Positions 25,401 through 39,279 of a DNA stretch of 64,000 nt are shown piece by piece. The stretch covers positions 4,177,832 to 4,241,831 of the forward strand of contig JACTAT010000002.1 of the NCBI GenBank assembly GCA_014526335.1, read 5' to 3'. Source of the DNA: Chrysaora quinquecirrha (taxonomy: Eukaryota > Cnidaria > Scyphozoa > Semaeostomeae > Pelagiidae). The notes beneath the pieces are model-generated. The model saw nothing but the letters and a program-made list of their open reading frames with translations. It made no database searches and was not told the DNA's origin. The translations under genes were made by a program, and so were the position numbers. Position 1 is the stretch's first letter. Each line of letters opens with the position of its first letter.

Positions 25401-28400
25401 GAGTACCAACAGTTTCTTAGAGTTTCGGTAAACCCCAAAAAAAGACCGAAATAGCTGACTGTGGCAGAATTTCTACCCAGATGCGGAACGAAATACACTA
25501 ATCAGAATATCTTGCTGAAACCGTAGCTTAATACAAGGTTGGGATGTTGGCCATTACTTCAGATGCTTTCAATGGTAGTTCTTTATTCTTGATTGAGTTT
25601 CTGAGTTTCTTTTATGGCCGGAGAAAACAGGCAGTGCCTTCAAACCTCGTCCCCAGGGTGAAACGACCTCTACGTGAAACTCCGCTGTCCATATTCGACC
25701 CTGGTGTCGGCCTTGCCTATTCGCAATTTGATTGGCTGTTCAAACAATAGAAATTTTAATTGACGTCACAGTTTCATCATAATCAACACCAAAACAGGCC
25801 GAAAACAATGTGAAATACATGTATAAAACCAAAAAATTATGCTACATGCGATATCAACGGCTATTTAAAAATCTAATGAAATATTCTAGCATTTTGACTA
25901 AGCTAGGCTTTGGATAAATCATGGACAAAGTCGAGAACAGAGGTTTATTGAACACAAGCCCTGAAAACAGGGGTCAAGGAATGGGAATATGCGGATAAGA
26001 CAACTGAATCAGAGTAGAAACCAAAGCGAAAACCACACTGAATTATCAAACAGTAGTAAAACAATCCAAAAAACTTTGGGCTGAATCCTGTAACAGGATA
26101 GGAAGATTCAAGACTTAAAAACAACCGCAGGTTTCTTGTCACAACTTTTATCATTATTCAAAGCGTCACAAGTTATTAGAAGTTTTTTTTAGACTAGCGA
26201 TTTTAATCATATCATAATGGACTGGACACGAAAGGTTTGACATATACCCAAATAAGGTTAATCTTGTAAAGATAGGCTATAGGGTTACTGGATAAGGAAA
26301 CCATGATAAATCAAGATTGGAAAGCACCATTTATGTCAAAACCAAGCGCCATTATCGAATTTTGTTCAGAAACCCGTTAGGAGACTTCACATAGTAGACT
26401 ACCTCCAAGACGAAAAGTAAAAAAGTAAAGTTGCCGATTTTAAGTCTACTACTGGCCTAGGGCTACTCAGTCGACTTTACACTTTACCCATGCTCTGGAT
26501 GCACATACCATATAGCAGGATGCAGTCCAACACGACGCTCATAACTAGCGACCAGGTACTCGTTTATGCACCTGGGTAGAGAGGCACATTAGTGTTAAAC
26601 AACTTGCCCAAGGTTGCTATCTCTGCTATCTCTGAAATGGACAGACCGAGGCTCGAACCCACAACATTTTCGTTGTGAGTCCTGCCCGCTACTGCGTCAC
26701 TGAGACCACACTTATTGCATGAGTCGTTAGTTTTCGCCCCCCCCTACACCTCACCACACGCTATAACTAGCTTAGAGTGATCTCGATCTGGTGATAGTGT
26801 CGGTCTGATGAGCGATAACTGGGACTCATTTCATAAGTCTACGAGACTCTCAATCATCGCTATCATCATCTTGAATCGTAAGTTATTGTTGTGAACAGGA
26901 GCTCAAACGTTGACTCATGGAGAAACTAAGAAAGAAATCGGCCAACTGCACCAAATTTAGTGCGCCCAACCAAATTTCAGCATTTGATTTGCTGTATTTT
27001 ACACGGTCATGACGATTCAATTTTCCGATAAATCGGACGATAATGGCTTCAATATGGTGCTGCGATTTTTGATCAAAACATTTAATTTCAGGCAGGATTA
27101 TTTGCAGTTTAGGGGTCCAGCAATTCAACTAAATAGCGATAACAGGATTAACTATCTGATCTCGTTTGAGATTTCTTACCTCGCTTGTATGCGATCTTCC
27201 TTTCCAGTGATCCGGTATATAATGTGTATACGTCAGCACTTGTTTCATTAAAGCTTCAGGACACCAAACGAAATTCTGAAAGAAAGAGTTCCGTTTTTGC
27301 ATTTTGACGATTTAAAAACTATACACTATATACTATATATGTTATATACTAAATACATCTTTCACCACAGCTACTGGAATTCAAAGCCATGTCCAAACGA
27401 TCAAACATTATTTGTCAAACATTTGAAGTTTGGTTTTCAAGTAACATGTTTTACCGTTTGGCCACGTTTCAAAATAATGCTCCTGAAACAATATTTACTT
27501 GCGTCAAGCAGAAAATGTTTTTGAATTGTTTTTGCAATGAATTTTGTGTTTTATGGCGTGATCAAACGTTCAAACAATGTTTGATGAACCAAATTACAAA
27601 TGCTTGACAAACAATGTTTGATCGTTTGACCAAGACCTAAGATATAACTGGTGAAGGTGAAGGAAGGTTAAATGGTGTTTTAGCGCCAGTCGCTAGGATC
27701 TCAGTAGTAGGTTAACTAATCGGGATCTCTATCCTGGCGGTGAAGCTGCCGTGGCTGGGCTCTAACCTGACCACACTGAGCTTCAGACACCAGCTGGATT
27801 ACACAACGACGCCACAACACCTTCGATAACTATAACACTCTTATGCGTGTTCTGAATAGTAGCGCACGCCGCCGGTCGTGCATACTGTTTGTCTGAAACA
27901 ACGACTTATCAATTTCATCAAATGAAATTTATTTACCTCATCAGGAATGAACGACGAGCAAGCTTTGATGATTAGGCCAAGGGCAGCCATTATGGTGATG
28001 ACGTTGCTCGCTTTCAGAACATCCTGATCATAAAATGAAAGACCAAGAAGAACAGACAGCAAAGCTCCAGCGAAAAAAGCAACATTCCTGTAAAACAAAG
28101 GAAAAATAAGCAACAGAAGTGTAAAGTCAAGATGTGTACACAAAAGGCAAACGTGTGGCCTAATCATCCGCCATCAAGATAATAATAAACAGAACAACAA
28201 CTACAATATTACACGTTACAATAAGGATGGCTAATATGTACAACTTTATGAGTGGAAATGAAGAGGTCACAGCCATAGATTACACGTTCCGTTTATTAAA
28301 ATTATAACACTTTATGCATACTTCCTTGCATTATATCTCTTACATCGTTTACCGCAACTGTTAAGGATAACGCTCATTTTTTCTACGAGAAACTTTGTCC

Positions 28401-31400
28401 CTGAATCTGGAGAAGGGTTTCTCTAATGTGAGCATATTATCTTGCCATAAAACATCTTTACAATTCACCTAAACCACCTACAAATCTACAAAGAGACTCT
28501 TCAACTAATTTTACTGGTTATACCGCTGTATTTCATGAGCTGATTGATGTTCAAATACAGTACCGTCCGGGAAAGGCACTCTTTCATATCGTGGTAGGGG
28601 TGTGTGGACAGAGGCATTTTTAGACCCATCCTCGGGTAATTTCATTTTACGAAAACCCATCCATAGGTAATTGGAAATTCCGCGCCAATTTTAAAACTAC
28701 AACAAAAATCACCAAAAATGGCTATTAAGATCCGGATTTTAGCATTTTCAACAACATTTATCAGTCTTTGGCAGATCAATTAGAAAATTACCCATTCTTA
28801 GGTTAACTTATTTGAAAAAACAGATCCATTCTCAAGTAAAAAAAAACTAAAAAAGCAAACTCATTCTCAGGTAAAACCAAGGAAAAAAGTCACATTTTCT
28901 GGCGGTACATCCCCTCTACCCAAATATTTAAGAGTGCCCCCCCCCCGGGCAATACCGCTCCAGCTTCGCTTTTCTGATTGGTTTATCTCGATCAGCATCT
29001 GGGTTTATATCTTACCTAGTCAATTTTACAGCCTGTTACTAACGTTTATACTCTGAGAAGTGTCAGATGAAAAGAGCGATGTAGTATGTCTAAATCTTGC
29101 TTGTCTTCCCGACCAAGAACCACGGTAATATATATTTAGTCGACTTACTTAGCTAAGACTTCAACCAAAGGAGATGTGAATGAATTCATGTATTTTGAAG
29201 CAGGTTCATAAGCTTTGTTCAGCCTGAAACAAAACATTTGTAAGAAAAATAAGACAAATAGAGACTTCAGGAAAAGATGGTGACTGTTTCTCTCCTTCGC
29301 TAGAAAATAGACGATTTAAGAAGCCTTATTAGATTTCGGAATGGCGTAATACACTTTCTGATTAGGCTAATCCTATTTCCCACTACGATGATGCCAAACG
29401 GAGGCACATAAAAGCGCAGCTATAAGGTAGTGAGCAATTAGGCCATTATTTTTTCTTGTCAGAAGAAAAATATCGTGGCCCTAAAATGCCAATTTTATAG
29501 ACATACTATCCAAAAATTACATGATTCTATTGAAATGCGGCCAACGTCTCGACATGAAGTGGAGAAAAACCTCAAAATCGTGCATTGCAATTAGCAGCTA
29601 ATGAGGCAGTGACATGCCATGTTATGCATCAATATAGATATCTTGTAGATTTCTGCTTTTCCTGGGATTTGCTACCTTCGCCTCACGCTAAAAGTAATCA
29701 TTGATTAGCCGGCCTATCTATTATCATTTATACAAAATAAACATCGTTCTTTAGTGAACATTGAACATTGCAAAACCACTTGAACATTGCTGCATTTCAA
29801 TACCTTAGGGGTTCGAGGGTGTTCTGATGCAGACGGTTCAAGGGCTCGAAACGATGGCCCTAATCTCATTTTTACCGTATCTGTTAAAAAATGACAAGCT
29901 TTCTGAAATTTGAGACTGGGGAACAGTGAGGTGTGGTGAAATTGAGCTATATAATAGGACAGAAGCAAGATATATGTTGAGAGCCCTGGGCAGTTTAATT
30001 GTCGATTTAATGCAGTGCCGTAAAAATATGGCAAACTTGTGGTAAGTTTGGCAAGATAAATCAGCTTATGGTTTAGAATAATCGTCTGGTACAGTCGTCA
30101 GTCAAGCACTATTGTTATTGATAGATTTCAATAAGGAGCTGCCCAATAAGCAACCAGGGCTGGACTGACCTCAACATTAAGCAATATGAAGGCTCGCTCG
30201 GTTAAGGAGTCAAATAACGAAGCTGCAACATTCATTTCAAAATATATATGTTTACTTGAAAAGACACAACTGCCTTTAGGTAAAGTGTTTACTTTTACTG
30301 TCTCCCATAAGTCTTGTGTTGTAGGCCTAACAGTTGAGATTTTGACCCACGAAGTTAGGAGCGGAGCAACTTTTAAGCAACTTTGAGGGCTGTAATGTCC
30401 AAAATGTTAAGCAACTTTAAGGGGCTGTACAAAGGTCCAGTACCTCAATGAAAAAAGTGTAAATGAAAACTGAAACATCAACGTTTTCTTGCCATACCTT
30501 GCTTGAAATTCATGATCCAGCTCATTCAAATGTCGAAGGTACAAGCGGCCATAAGGAGACCTTTGAAAAGGAAATAAAACGACAAAGTTGAATATATAAA
30601 GTGTACGGTATTGGATACATGGAATATCTACAGATCGAGAGCCTTTTGATTTAGAGAGTGCCTTGAGAGTAGAAATTACGCAAGTTGCCTGGGACACTGG
30701 TTCAATATTAGGGTCTCCATTGCTTAGAACTGCAGGTAAGGGTGAAAGCAAAATGGTATTTCTAGCGCCATTCGCTAGGATCTCAGAAGAAGATAAACTA
30801 TTGAGATCTAGACCTTGCTGTGATGCTGCTGGAGCTCAAACCCCGCTTCACTGAGCTTCTGGATAAGACCACGATGCCATAGCACCTTCAAGGGAAGGAT
30901 GCGGAGCACATGTTTTCTCAAAAGCAGCGTGTCCATAGAAAACTGCTGCTTTTCCTCAAATCGCAAAGCAACTTCAATTTGAGATGCTCGATGCTATGTA
31001 TTCATTATGCAATTTGCAGATTATTATTCATAATGAACTGTCATAAGAAGTTTTGAAAAGTAAATTTTTCTCTGAACTGGCTACAAAGCTTTAAGATCTC
31101 CTTCAAACCTCCTCTCCTTCGCATCGCTATTACAGAAGTGTTAAAACAGTTTTCAGATGATGAGGTTCTTAAGCAATCTTAGTGGTTATTAGGACCTGAC
31201 CTGGGCTTGTAAAAAAAGGTGCACCATTCATTGCCCGCAGCTGAGCGCGCGGGAGCGTACGAAGCAAGGGTTTATAGCCGGACACTCAGGTGTGAAAGCA
31301 TTTATGTGTTGCCAGAAAGATTTTGATTTCCTAAATTAGGGAGTAGCAAGTAGACTCATTACATAAGTCCCACTCTCACTCTTCGCAAACAGCAACGGCA

Positions 31401-34400
31401 GTCTTTAGCAGCATCAACAACTATTTACTTTAAAAAAATGAATTGGATGGCCTAATGCTCAGAGTTGTCGCTCAGTAGTTCTGAGCGACCTGTCGTAATC
31501 AGATTAGTGACGTCAAGTAGCAAGTAGTTACGTCAAATTTTCGAAATGGACTTTATAAGGAAATGTTTGGTTCTCATTTGTAAGTCGGTTTAACAAGGGA
31601 TTACAACGCAATGCATATACCTTTGTATGGAAAATTTTGTGGGAAATGCAATTGCAACATAAAACCAACAAAAAAAGATCCACTAAGATCTGTGGTTGAG
31701 ACAATCGCGATGAAGTATCATTTGGACGACACTCAATTGTTTCTATTATAACCCTCTTGGGAGAAACTGCAAAAGCCCTTTTCACAAAAATCACGCGTGT
31801 CTTCTTGAATGGACCTAGAAGGTCAACTAAGACCCTAAGAACTTTGAATAGTCCTTATAAAGAGAAGAATGTACATACCAGCATGAACAAGAAATATGCA
31901 AATGAATGCGTCGCATGTCAACAGATGCTTATGCGGTTCTGCTAAGGCTTTCTCGTCATGTTTAATACTTGAGCAGCATGCCTGAGGAGGAGCGTTACTC
32001 AGCAATAATTCAATGCTTTGTAGCTATCGACTTACCATCGTCTAGCACCAAAGAAATCCGGGGATCTTTTAATCATCTGATTGAAAATAAATGAAAAAAT
32101 CTTTATTGCAAAAGAAACATTTGATAAAACATTTTCATTCAACAGCAGGATTTTATACAGCAAGAACAGCAAGGGTCAATCCAGATTGGTAAAACATCTC
32201 ACACAACAGCTTATTCAAACATATCAAATCATAGTACAGCATGGCATTAGTAGAGTTTTTTAGCATAAAAGCATAGCATAGCATAGCATAGCAGCAAAGC
32301 ATAGCCAAGCATAGCATTGCATAGCATAGCAAACCAAAGCATAACAAAGGACAGCATAGCATAGCATAGGATAGCATAAGAACAGCACAGCAAAGCACAG
32401 CATAGCATAGCATAGCATAAGCATAGGCAGACCATTACATAACATAGTACAGCACAGCACAGCATAGCATAGCATAGCATAGCATAGCATGGCATAGCAT
32501 AGCATGGCATAGCACACAGCAAAGCACAACACAGCACAGCACAGCATAGCATACAAAAGCCTAGCATAGCATAGCAAAGCATAGCAAGCATAGAATGGCA
32601 TAACACAGAAAAGCATAGCATAGCATAAGCAGAGCATTAAATAACATAGCACAGCACAGCATAGCAAAGCCAAGCAAAGCACAGTATAACACGTTTAAAA
32701 AGAAAGGTTGGAATCAGCACGAAAACGTTCCTGGCTTGCCCAGTTTGCCTGAAACTCTCGGAAGTATTCAGGTGACTTTGTGCCGATGGCATTTTCCCAA
32801 AAAACATCTTATCATATTCTCCAAAGAAATTTAGCGTATCATATTTGAAATATTCAAATTTAAGCCAGATGATATTTCAAATTTACAGTTGATTTAGCCT
32901 CCAGCAAGAAATGAAATGTGAGAGTTGGGACCCCCAGCAGGCATTCAAACCACTAAACAGTTGCTGATTGGTTAAGTGTTTTGGCCAAAATTACCCAGAA
33001 GACAGTTAGGAGAATCAAAGGAGAATTTAGTTAACGATAAGATAACTTGCAGCTGGTAGTCAGTGGAAAAACAGACTGGCTCCGCCTGCGGTATTCTCAC
33101 AGTTGAATTAAAGACGCCGCTTCAAAGCATCTTCCCTTCCAGCCAAAAAGAACGCAAGAATCCAATTTGACACCAAGCTTATAGACATATAGATTATACT
33201 CTATGAATACGACGAATTTTTGCCAAATAACAGGTAGAAAAGAACCATATTTCCTCAAAAGAGAGCTACAGCTAATGTTTTTCAAGCAATCCCGGCCTAA
33301 TTTCGAATTGGCCAATTTTCGATGCCATTCTTGAAGATCAAATCATCAAGACATCAACCATCATGCTTCAATTAGCAAACAACACACCCAAGCATCTAGC
33401 TCTACCACAGGCTATTTCGGTACACAGACAGCAACCTCGTCCGCTGGCCCCAAACAAATTTCACAGAATTCTCAACCGTCAACCGCGCGGGATATGGACA
33501 GTGATGTTTTACGCAGCGTCTTGGGGATGAGGGATAAAGGGAGTAGGCTGTGCAGGTCGTGCGTTATTATGGATGTGTTTTATGTTGTTATATGAAGCCA
33601 ATACACTTTTTTTTCAATAAGCAACTGGACTTTGGTCCAGCCCTCAAGAGTTGCTTAACATATCCAGTATTCCAGCCCTCACAGAATCACTGGTACCCCC
33701 TAAAACCTCTTATTTTGGCTCTTTTCTGGCTTTTCAATGTAATTGACAAGTTTGCAAGGATGTACTGTATAAAGAAAGCTATTTCACCAAAAATTTTAAC
33801 AAAATCTCAGCCCTAGTTGCTTATTGACTTAAGTGTACTAGAAATGCCATTTGTTACGACTTTGGAACTATAAGACCTATAAATGTCCTCAAGCCGAATT
33901 AACGGAAACCATGCCAAAGCATCAAGCATCATTATGAAGAAACTGATAGGCATTAGCGCATTAGTGAGGTACATCCCCAAAAGATAATGCGGTTTTTACT
34001 GCCAGAAGGAGATTCAGAACATGATACCGCTAAAGGAACCTTATATTCTCATACTTATATGGTGGAGATCTTGCATAATGGATTCTAGCAAAGTCACCTT
34101 TTGGTTTAGAAAAGTATCAGTTGAGCTGAGCAAAGTCATCAATTTTTGCGCATCTCTAGTATATAGCTCTTTAGCTCTATCTTTCACTTGAAGTTTTCCT
34201 GTTCCCTCAAGGTAGCCAAAGTTTCATTCGGGGTTCCACGCGAAGCGTTTCGCCGCTGAAAGCTTTGAAACGAGGCTAGGCTCACAGTTGTTCCAAGACA
34301 TTGCTGAGACCTGTTAATGACCCTCAGCTTGAGTCCAACGACGCATTAATCCAAGAAATTTTGCCGAGCCTACGTCGCTGCATTACACTCTTTTCTTTTA

Positions 34401-37400
34401 TAAGAATACTATAAATTTTGCGTTTTGAGACTGAATATCTTCTTAAAGTATTCTTATTTTTTCAAACCTGATATGGTTTCAGGGGAACGTAGTTAAAAGA
34501 AAAATCATCTTATTACAAGGAAATGGTCGAGACACTGAAAAATTTAATTATGATAATAACAAGAGTGTTCTTAACAATCATGAAGTTTCGATCTGCTGAA
34601 AAATTAGACACAAATATGGGAGCTGAGGCTGAGCAATATTCTTACAATATTCTTAAAAATAGGATGATTCTCAGCCTGAATATTCTTATAAACAATATTC
34701 TTATAAAAAAAGAGTGTAACATATCTCCTCTCACATTGTGACGTTATCAAATGAAAAAGAATTCGAAAACTAACCTCGGCATATTTGAAAAAGGAAAACA
34801 GAATCTCGTAGATGAAAATGAATGGACACAGAGCGAAGTTGGCAATTCCAAATAGAAGAATTCTTTTTGAAAGCCTGCAAGAAAATTAAATATGTTCAAA
34901 ATTTCTTTGAAATAAATACCGCCCTTTTACATCACTATTTACTACATCTCTAGGTATTTCATTTTCTAAATGATTGATGTGATGATTTTGATTTCAACGA
35001 GTGATTACAGATGATCAGACCAAATGCGAAGACCAAACCACCCTAGGCAATGTGTGCGAAGTATTGTGGAGGACGTGCAGTAATTTTGAGGGATTTTTGC
35101 AGTAATGTGGAGGCTGTTCAGTAATGTGGAGGGATAGCCTCAGTAATGTGGAGGGATATTTGCAGTAATGTGGAGGCTGTTCAGTAATGTGGAGGGATAT
35201 CCTCAGTAATGTGGAGGTATATTAGAGGTAATGTGTATGTTCAGTAGTGTGGAGGGCTATCTTTCAGTAATATAGAGGCTGCACAGTAAGGTGTAAACAG
35301 AAGTCTTTAGGGACAAGTGAAATCGCTTAAAGCATTAGCTTTACAGGACCAGGCCATAAACTATTTAGATAAATGGAGTCTATATAACTAGATATAGTGT
35401 TTTCGTAAGCCCAAGAAACATGGATTCTTTTGAGTTATAGTGGTACTTAAGCTCTCAATCAGTTGGCTAGCAAATCATAGCATTTTCAAACCAAACTCAT
35501 AAGCATAATTCGACACATTGAAACTCAATATAGTGGTTCGTAAATCACGTCAAGTTCAAAATCCAAGCATTCGAATACTTAGAATTAATCTTTGCCAACG
35601 TTCTGCTCAATAGTTTGATGATTTTTGATTTCTTAGAAAAAAGTTGAAGGCTATTTCAACAGTCCCCAAAAGGCTTCTAAATTAGGAAGTATGTTGTTGC
35701 CGAGCCTATTTTTACAGGGTATACATAAGTGAAGCTCTTTGTAGGCAAGTCAGGCTGTCAGATCGCAAAAAAATTGCTAGAGACGCCAGTACTTGAAAAG
35801 CTTTTAGGTCATAAACATATTTATTTAGCATATGGCGTCTACGAGCGAAGAAAGTATGAAAACGGGTCAAAAGATGCCTTACCTTGCTGCTAATTCTCTT
35901 CTAAAAAGAAAAAAGAAAAATATTTAATATCTACCTGGTTGGAAAAGCCTGAGTGTAGCCTGGAGGAGAACTCGAGACTGCAAGCAGGATACAATACTTG
36001 CCAAAATGCTTCGAACGCAGGATTCTTTTACTCTACACAACATCTCCCTCCCTATTTTTTTCGGGGGGAGAGGGGATTCAGTCAGTGAGTGATGGCTAGA
36101 ATTTAATTCAATATTGACAAGAGAATTTGGGCCAGTAAAGCTCGGTTTTCGTAGTTTGGCGCATCTAACCATCAGTTTTATTGTGCATCAGTTTCAACTG
36201 CGGCTCATAACGCGTTTGCCTAACATTTTTAGTGGGTTTTAAGATAATAACTTTTTTTAGGATTATGGTATAAGCTTTTGATAGCTCTGCAGAGTAATAT
36301 GGCCTAATGTTCTTTCTTATTATCCTTTGCATAGGACCTTTATTACCGCCAAGTTTACTCTTTTGATGTTTCGATAAATACTACAAAAACAGTTGTCTTC
36401 GTGTAAATATATTCGAACTAAGTCTTATACAAAACTCCAAAATCGTGAGCAATATAGCGGAAACATTTTTGGGTATACTTAAAAGCTTCAGGGTCACAGT
36501 ATAGAGTATAAACGTCAGAAACAGACCGAAACTATAAATAAGCAACAAAGCAGTTATTCTAACCTGTTGGTTATATCTTTGTATTCATCTCTGAGCTTCC
36601 AGTTAGTTAGAAAAGGTGCACCAGAACCAGAAAATAATATCAAACGTAAGTTGTATTTTACACCATGCGTTAAAAAAGTCCTAAAATAAAAAACGAAATG
36701 TAAAATCAAAATCAAAAAAGCAAACAGAGTTTAACCTTTACTGTTAATGTTTGATGTTTAACGCTTAACGTTTAGATATTGCAGAAGTAGCACATGCCCC
36801 ATGCCTAACTTTCTGGAACTGTGCGCCGACTAGTTGCCGTCAAAATGAACTTATTGCCAACTAATTGCCTGAGCACTTTATATGTCGACAGGTCAGTTAC
36901 GAAGTCAGTTACGATAAATAAGTTTCAAAAATCGCCAATTAGCAGTAAGCAACTAGTTCAGACAGTGCTGAACATCGACATAACCCTGGCTTAAGCTGTA
37001 AGAAATCCAAAATCTAAACGTCAATATTGGTCAATACCTTATTTTCAGAGATATATTGCAAATATAAAATCAAAACTTCAAAATATAGATTGAAAAACTT
37101 TTTAACAGTTTCATAATCTAGGTGACATTTCCAGTGGCTTTCTACGGAGAAAATTGCCATTTTGCGTTTGCTTCAAAATTGAAAGATACCTATCCTTCCA
37201 ATCTTGGTTAGAGGCAAAATTATAATGTAGAGTAACTGAAAATATTGATACAGAGAAAAGGCCACGAACTGCAGACTGTCCCGTCGGATCTTTCGATTCT
37301 TGCAGCGAATAAAGTAAAATAAAAGTGAGGCAGTAACGCTGCAAAACGACGAGAAGACGAAGCAAAAAAAAGACGAATTTTTTGATACAAGAATTTCGCC

Positions 37401-39227
37401 CCGGTGAGGAAGCCTGATGAAGCCCTGAATGCCGGGGCGAAATATTAGTATCAAAAAATTCGTCTTTTTTTGCTTCGTCTTCTCGTCGCTTTGCAGCGTT
37501 ACTGCCTCACTTTTATTTAACTGAAAATAGTCTGAACTGATGTCACACAATGTAGTTCCAAGAACGACCTGAAAATCTCAGAACGAAACATAGTTTCACC
37601 AAGAAGGATTTCGTATCTTTACAGCTGCATTAGTTAAGATTTGTCTACACAAAGACCACTTACCTATGTCCAAGAAAAGGAAATTTGTATATACAAGGAA
37701 TAATGGATTTATTCTGCATCGCTATCAAATAGTTTTTATGTCTCAAGATTCTGTGATAAATATCTGAAAGAGAAAGTAAGGATGTTTAAAGTACCAAAAA
37801 TTTAAAATAGGTAAGTAGAAGTAGGTAAGGGCCAAAGTTAACGCTCTCTGCTACCATAAGGAAGGATCGACGCCTGGGCCGACGCCACTACTCTCTCGAA
37901 GACCACTTACCCTTGTTTTTACTCGAAACTTCCTGAAAAGTCTTATTTCAAACAGCATAATCAAACCTTCCAAATATCAAATAGCTAGGTGAGTGGAGGG
38001 CTTAGTACCTAGTGCCCCCCCCCCTAGTGCTTACAATTCCTGCCTGAATTATTTAAAACACCTCTCAATCTTCCGCAAAAAAATATTGACTCATTTTTCG
38101 CAGATCTCACGCTTCTCCTGATCTTTAAATGGACATTATTGTGGCATTTTATTGATCGCAAAACAATTATCTATCACAGATGCATTATTTTGCCTACTCT
38201 GTTTTTGGAGGAAATTTCAATTATCCGGTTTTGTTCCGGATCATCCGTTTGCATTGCTAAGTTCCGGAACAGATAATCGAGGAAACACTGTACTAAGTTT
38301 GATGGTACCGGTCATTGCAGATGAATAATTAGCAATAACTTGCATTATGATGACTAAAAAGAAATTGTATTTACCTAATTCGGTCAATTCAGATTTATGT
38401 ACACACATATGATGAACTACTTGGGCTTCTATTACTTTTCTTTGTACATCATGCCATTGCATATTTTGTAAGTCACTCTGCAAAAGAAAACACCTAAAGT
38501 TAAATTCAACAATTTATATTACAATATCGTTTGAAGCCCTGGACAAACCATGGAACATTATTTGTCAAACATGTGAAATTTGCTCATCAAGCAATGTTGA
38601 AGGTTTTCCGTCCAGGGGATTGTAAAAGCGGAAAATTGCAACTTTAGGGACAAAGGTATTTTTAGGGACCAAAATTACGAGTAAAAAACGTATTGTGGGA
38701 CACATCTACCATTTTTCCATAAGGACATGACCATCCCCTGCTGGTTGCATTACAAAACACTTTTTGCAAGCATTATAAGAAGAATTCATGGCGAGAGAAT
38801 AACGAACATAAGCTATAAATGTAAGCGTAAATTTAAATTTCTCGTCAAATCCGAAAGCTTTGCTGCAATTCATTTCTTTCCTAGTTTCCTTTGTGTAAGC
38901 CACTTTACTCAGGAAAAAGTAATTTCAAGTTGTATTTCCAAATATCTGCTGGATGTGACTGAACTAACAATTAGCACGGACAGACAACTTTACAATCAGA
39001 CTGATCTTCAAGCGTTTAAGGTTAAATAACAGTACTCACATCAACTATATGCAACACTGTCCGATAAAAATTGCGAATTTGAAAAGCTTCGCATAGTAGA
39101 ACAACAACTTCCATCAATTTTAGAATCCAGAAAAGCAAACCAACGAGAAGGCAGACAATCATGCCGGTTGGCATTCTGAAAACAAAAGATACATGATCGT
39201 TAGTTAGTTAGTTAGTTAGTTAGTTAA

Positions 39228-39279
<52 letters not shown>

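Noticed and set aside
32153..32682. Three overlapping minus-strand frames of 86-140 codons rich in Cys, Tyr, Met, Leu, Ala
   Set aside because: They are translations of the GCATA pentanucleotide repeat; all frames are open because the unit has no stop in that strand.
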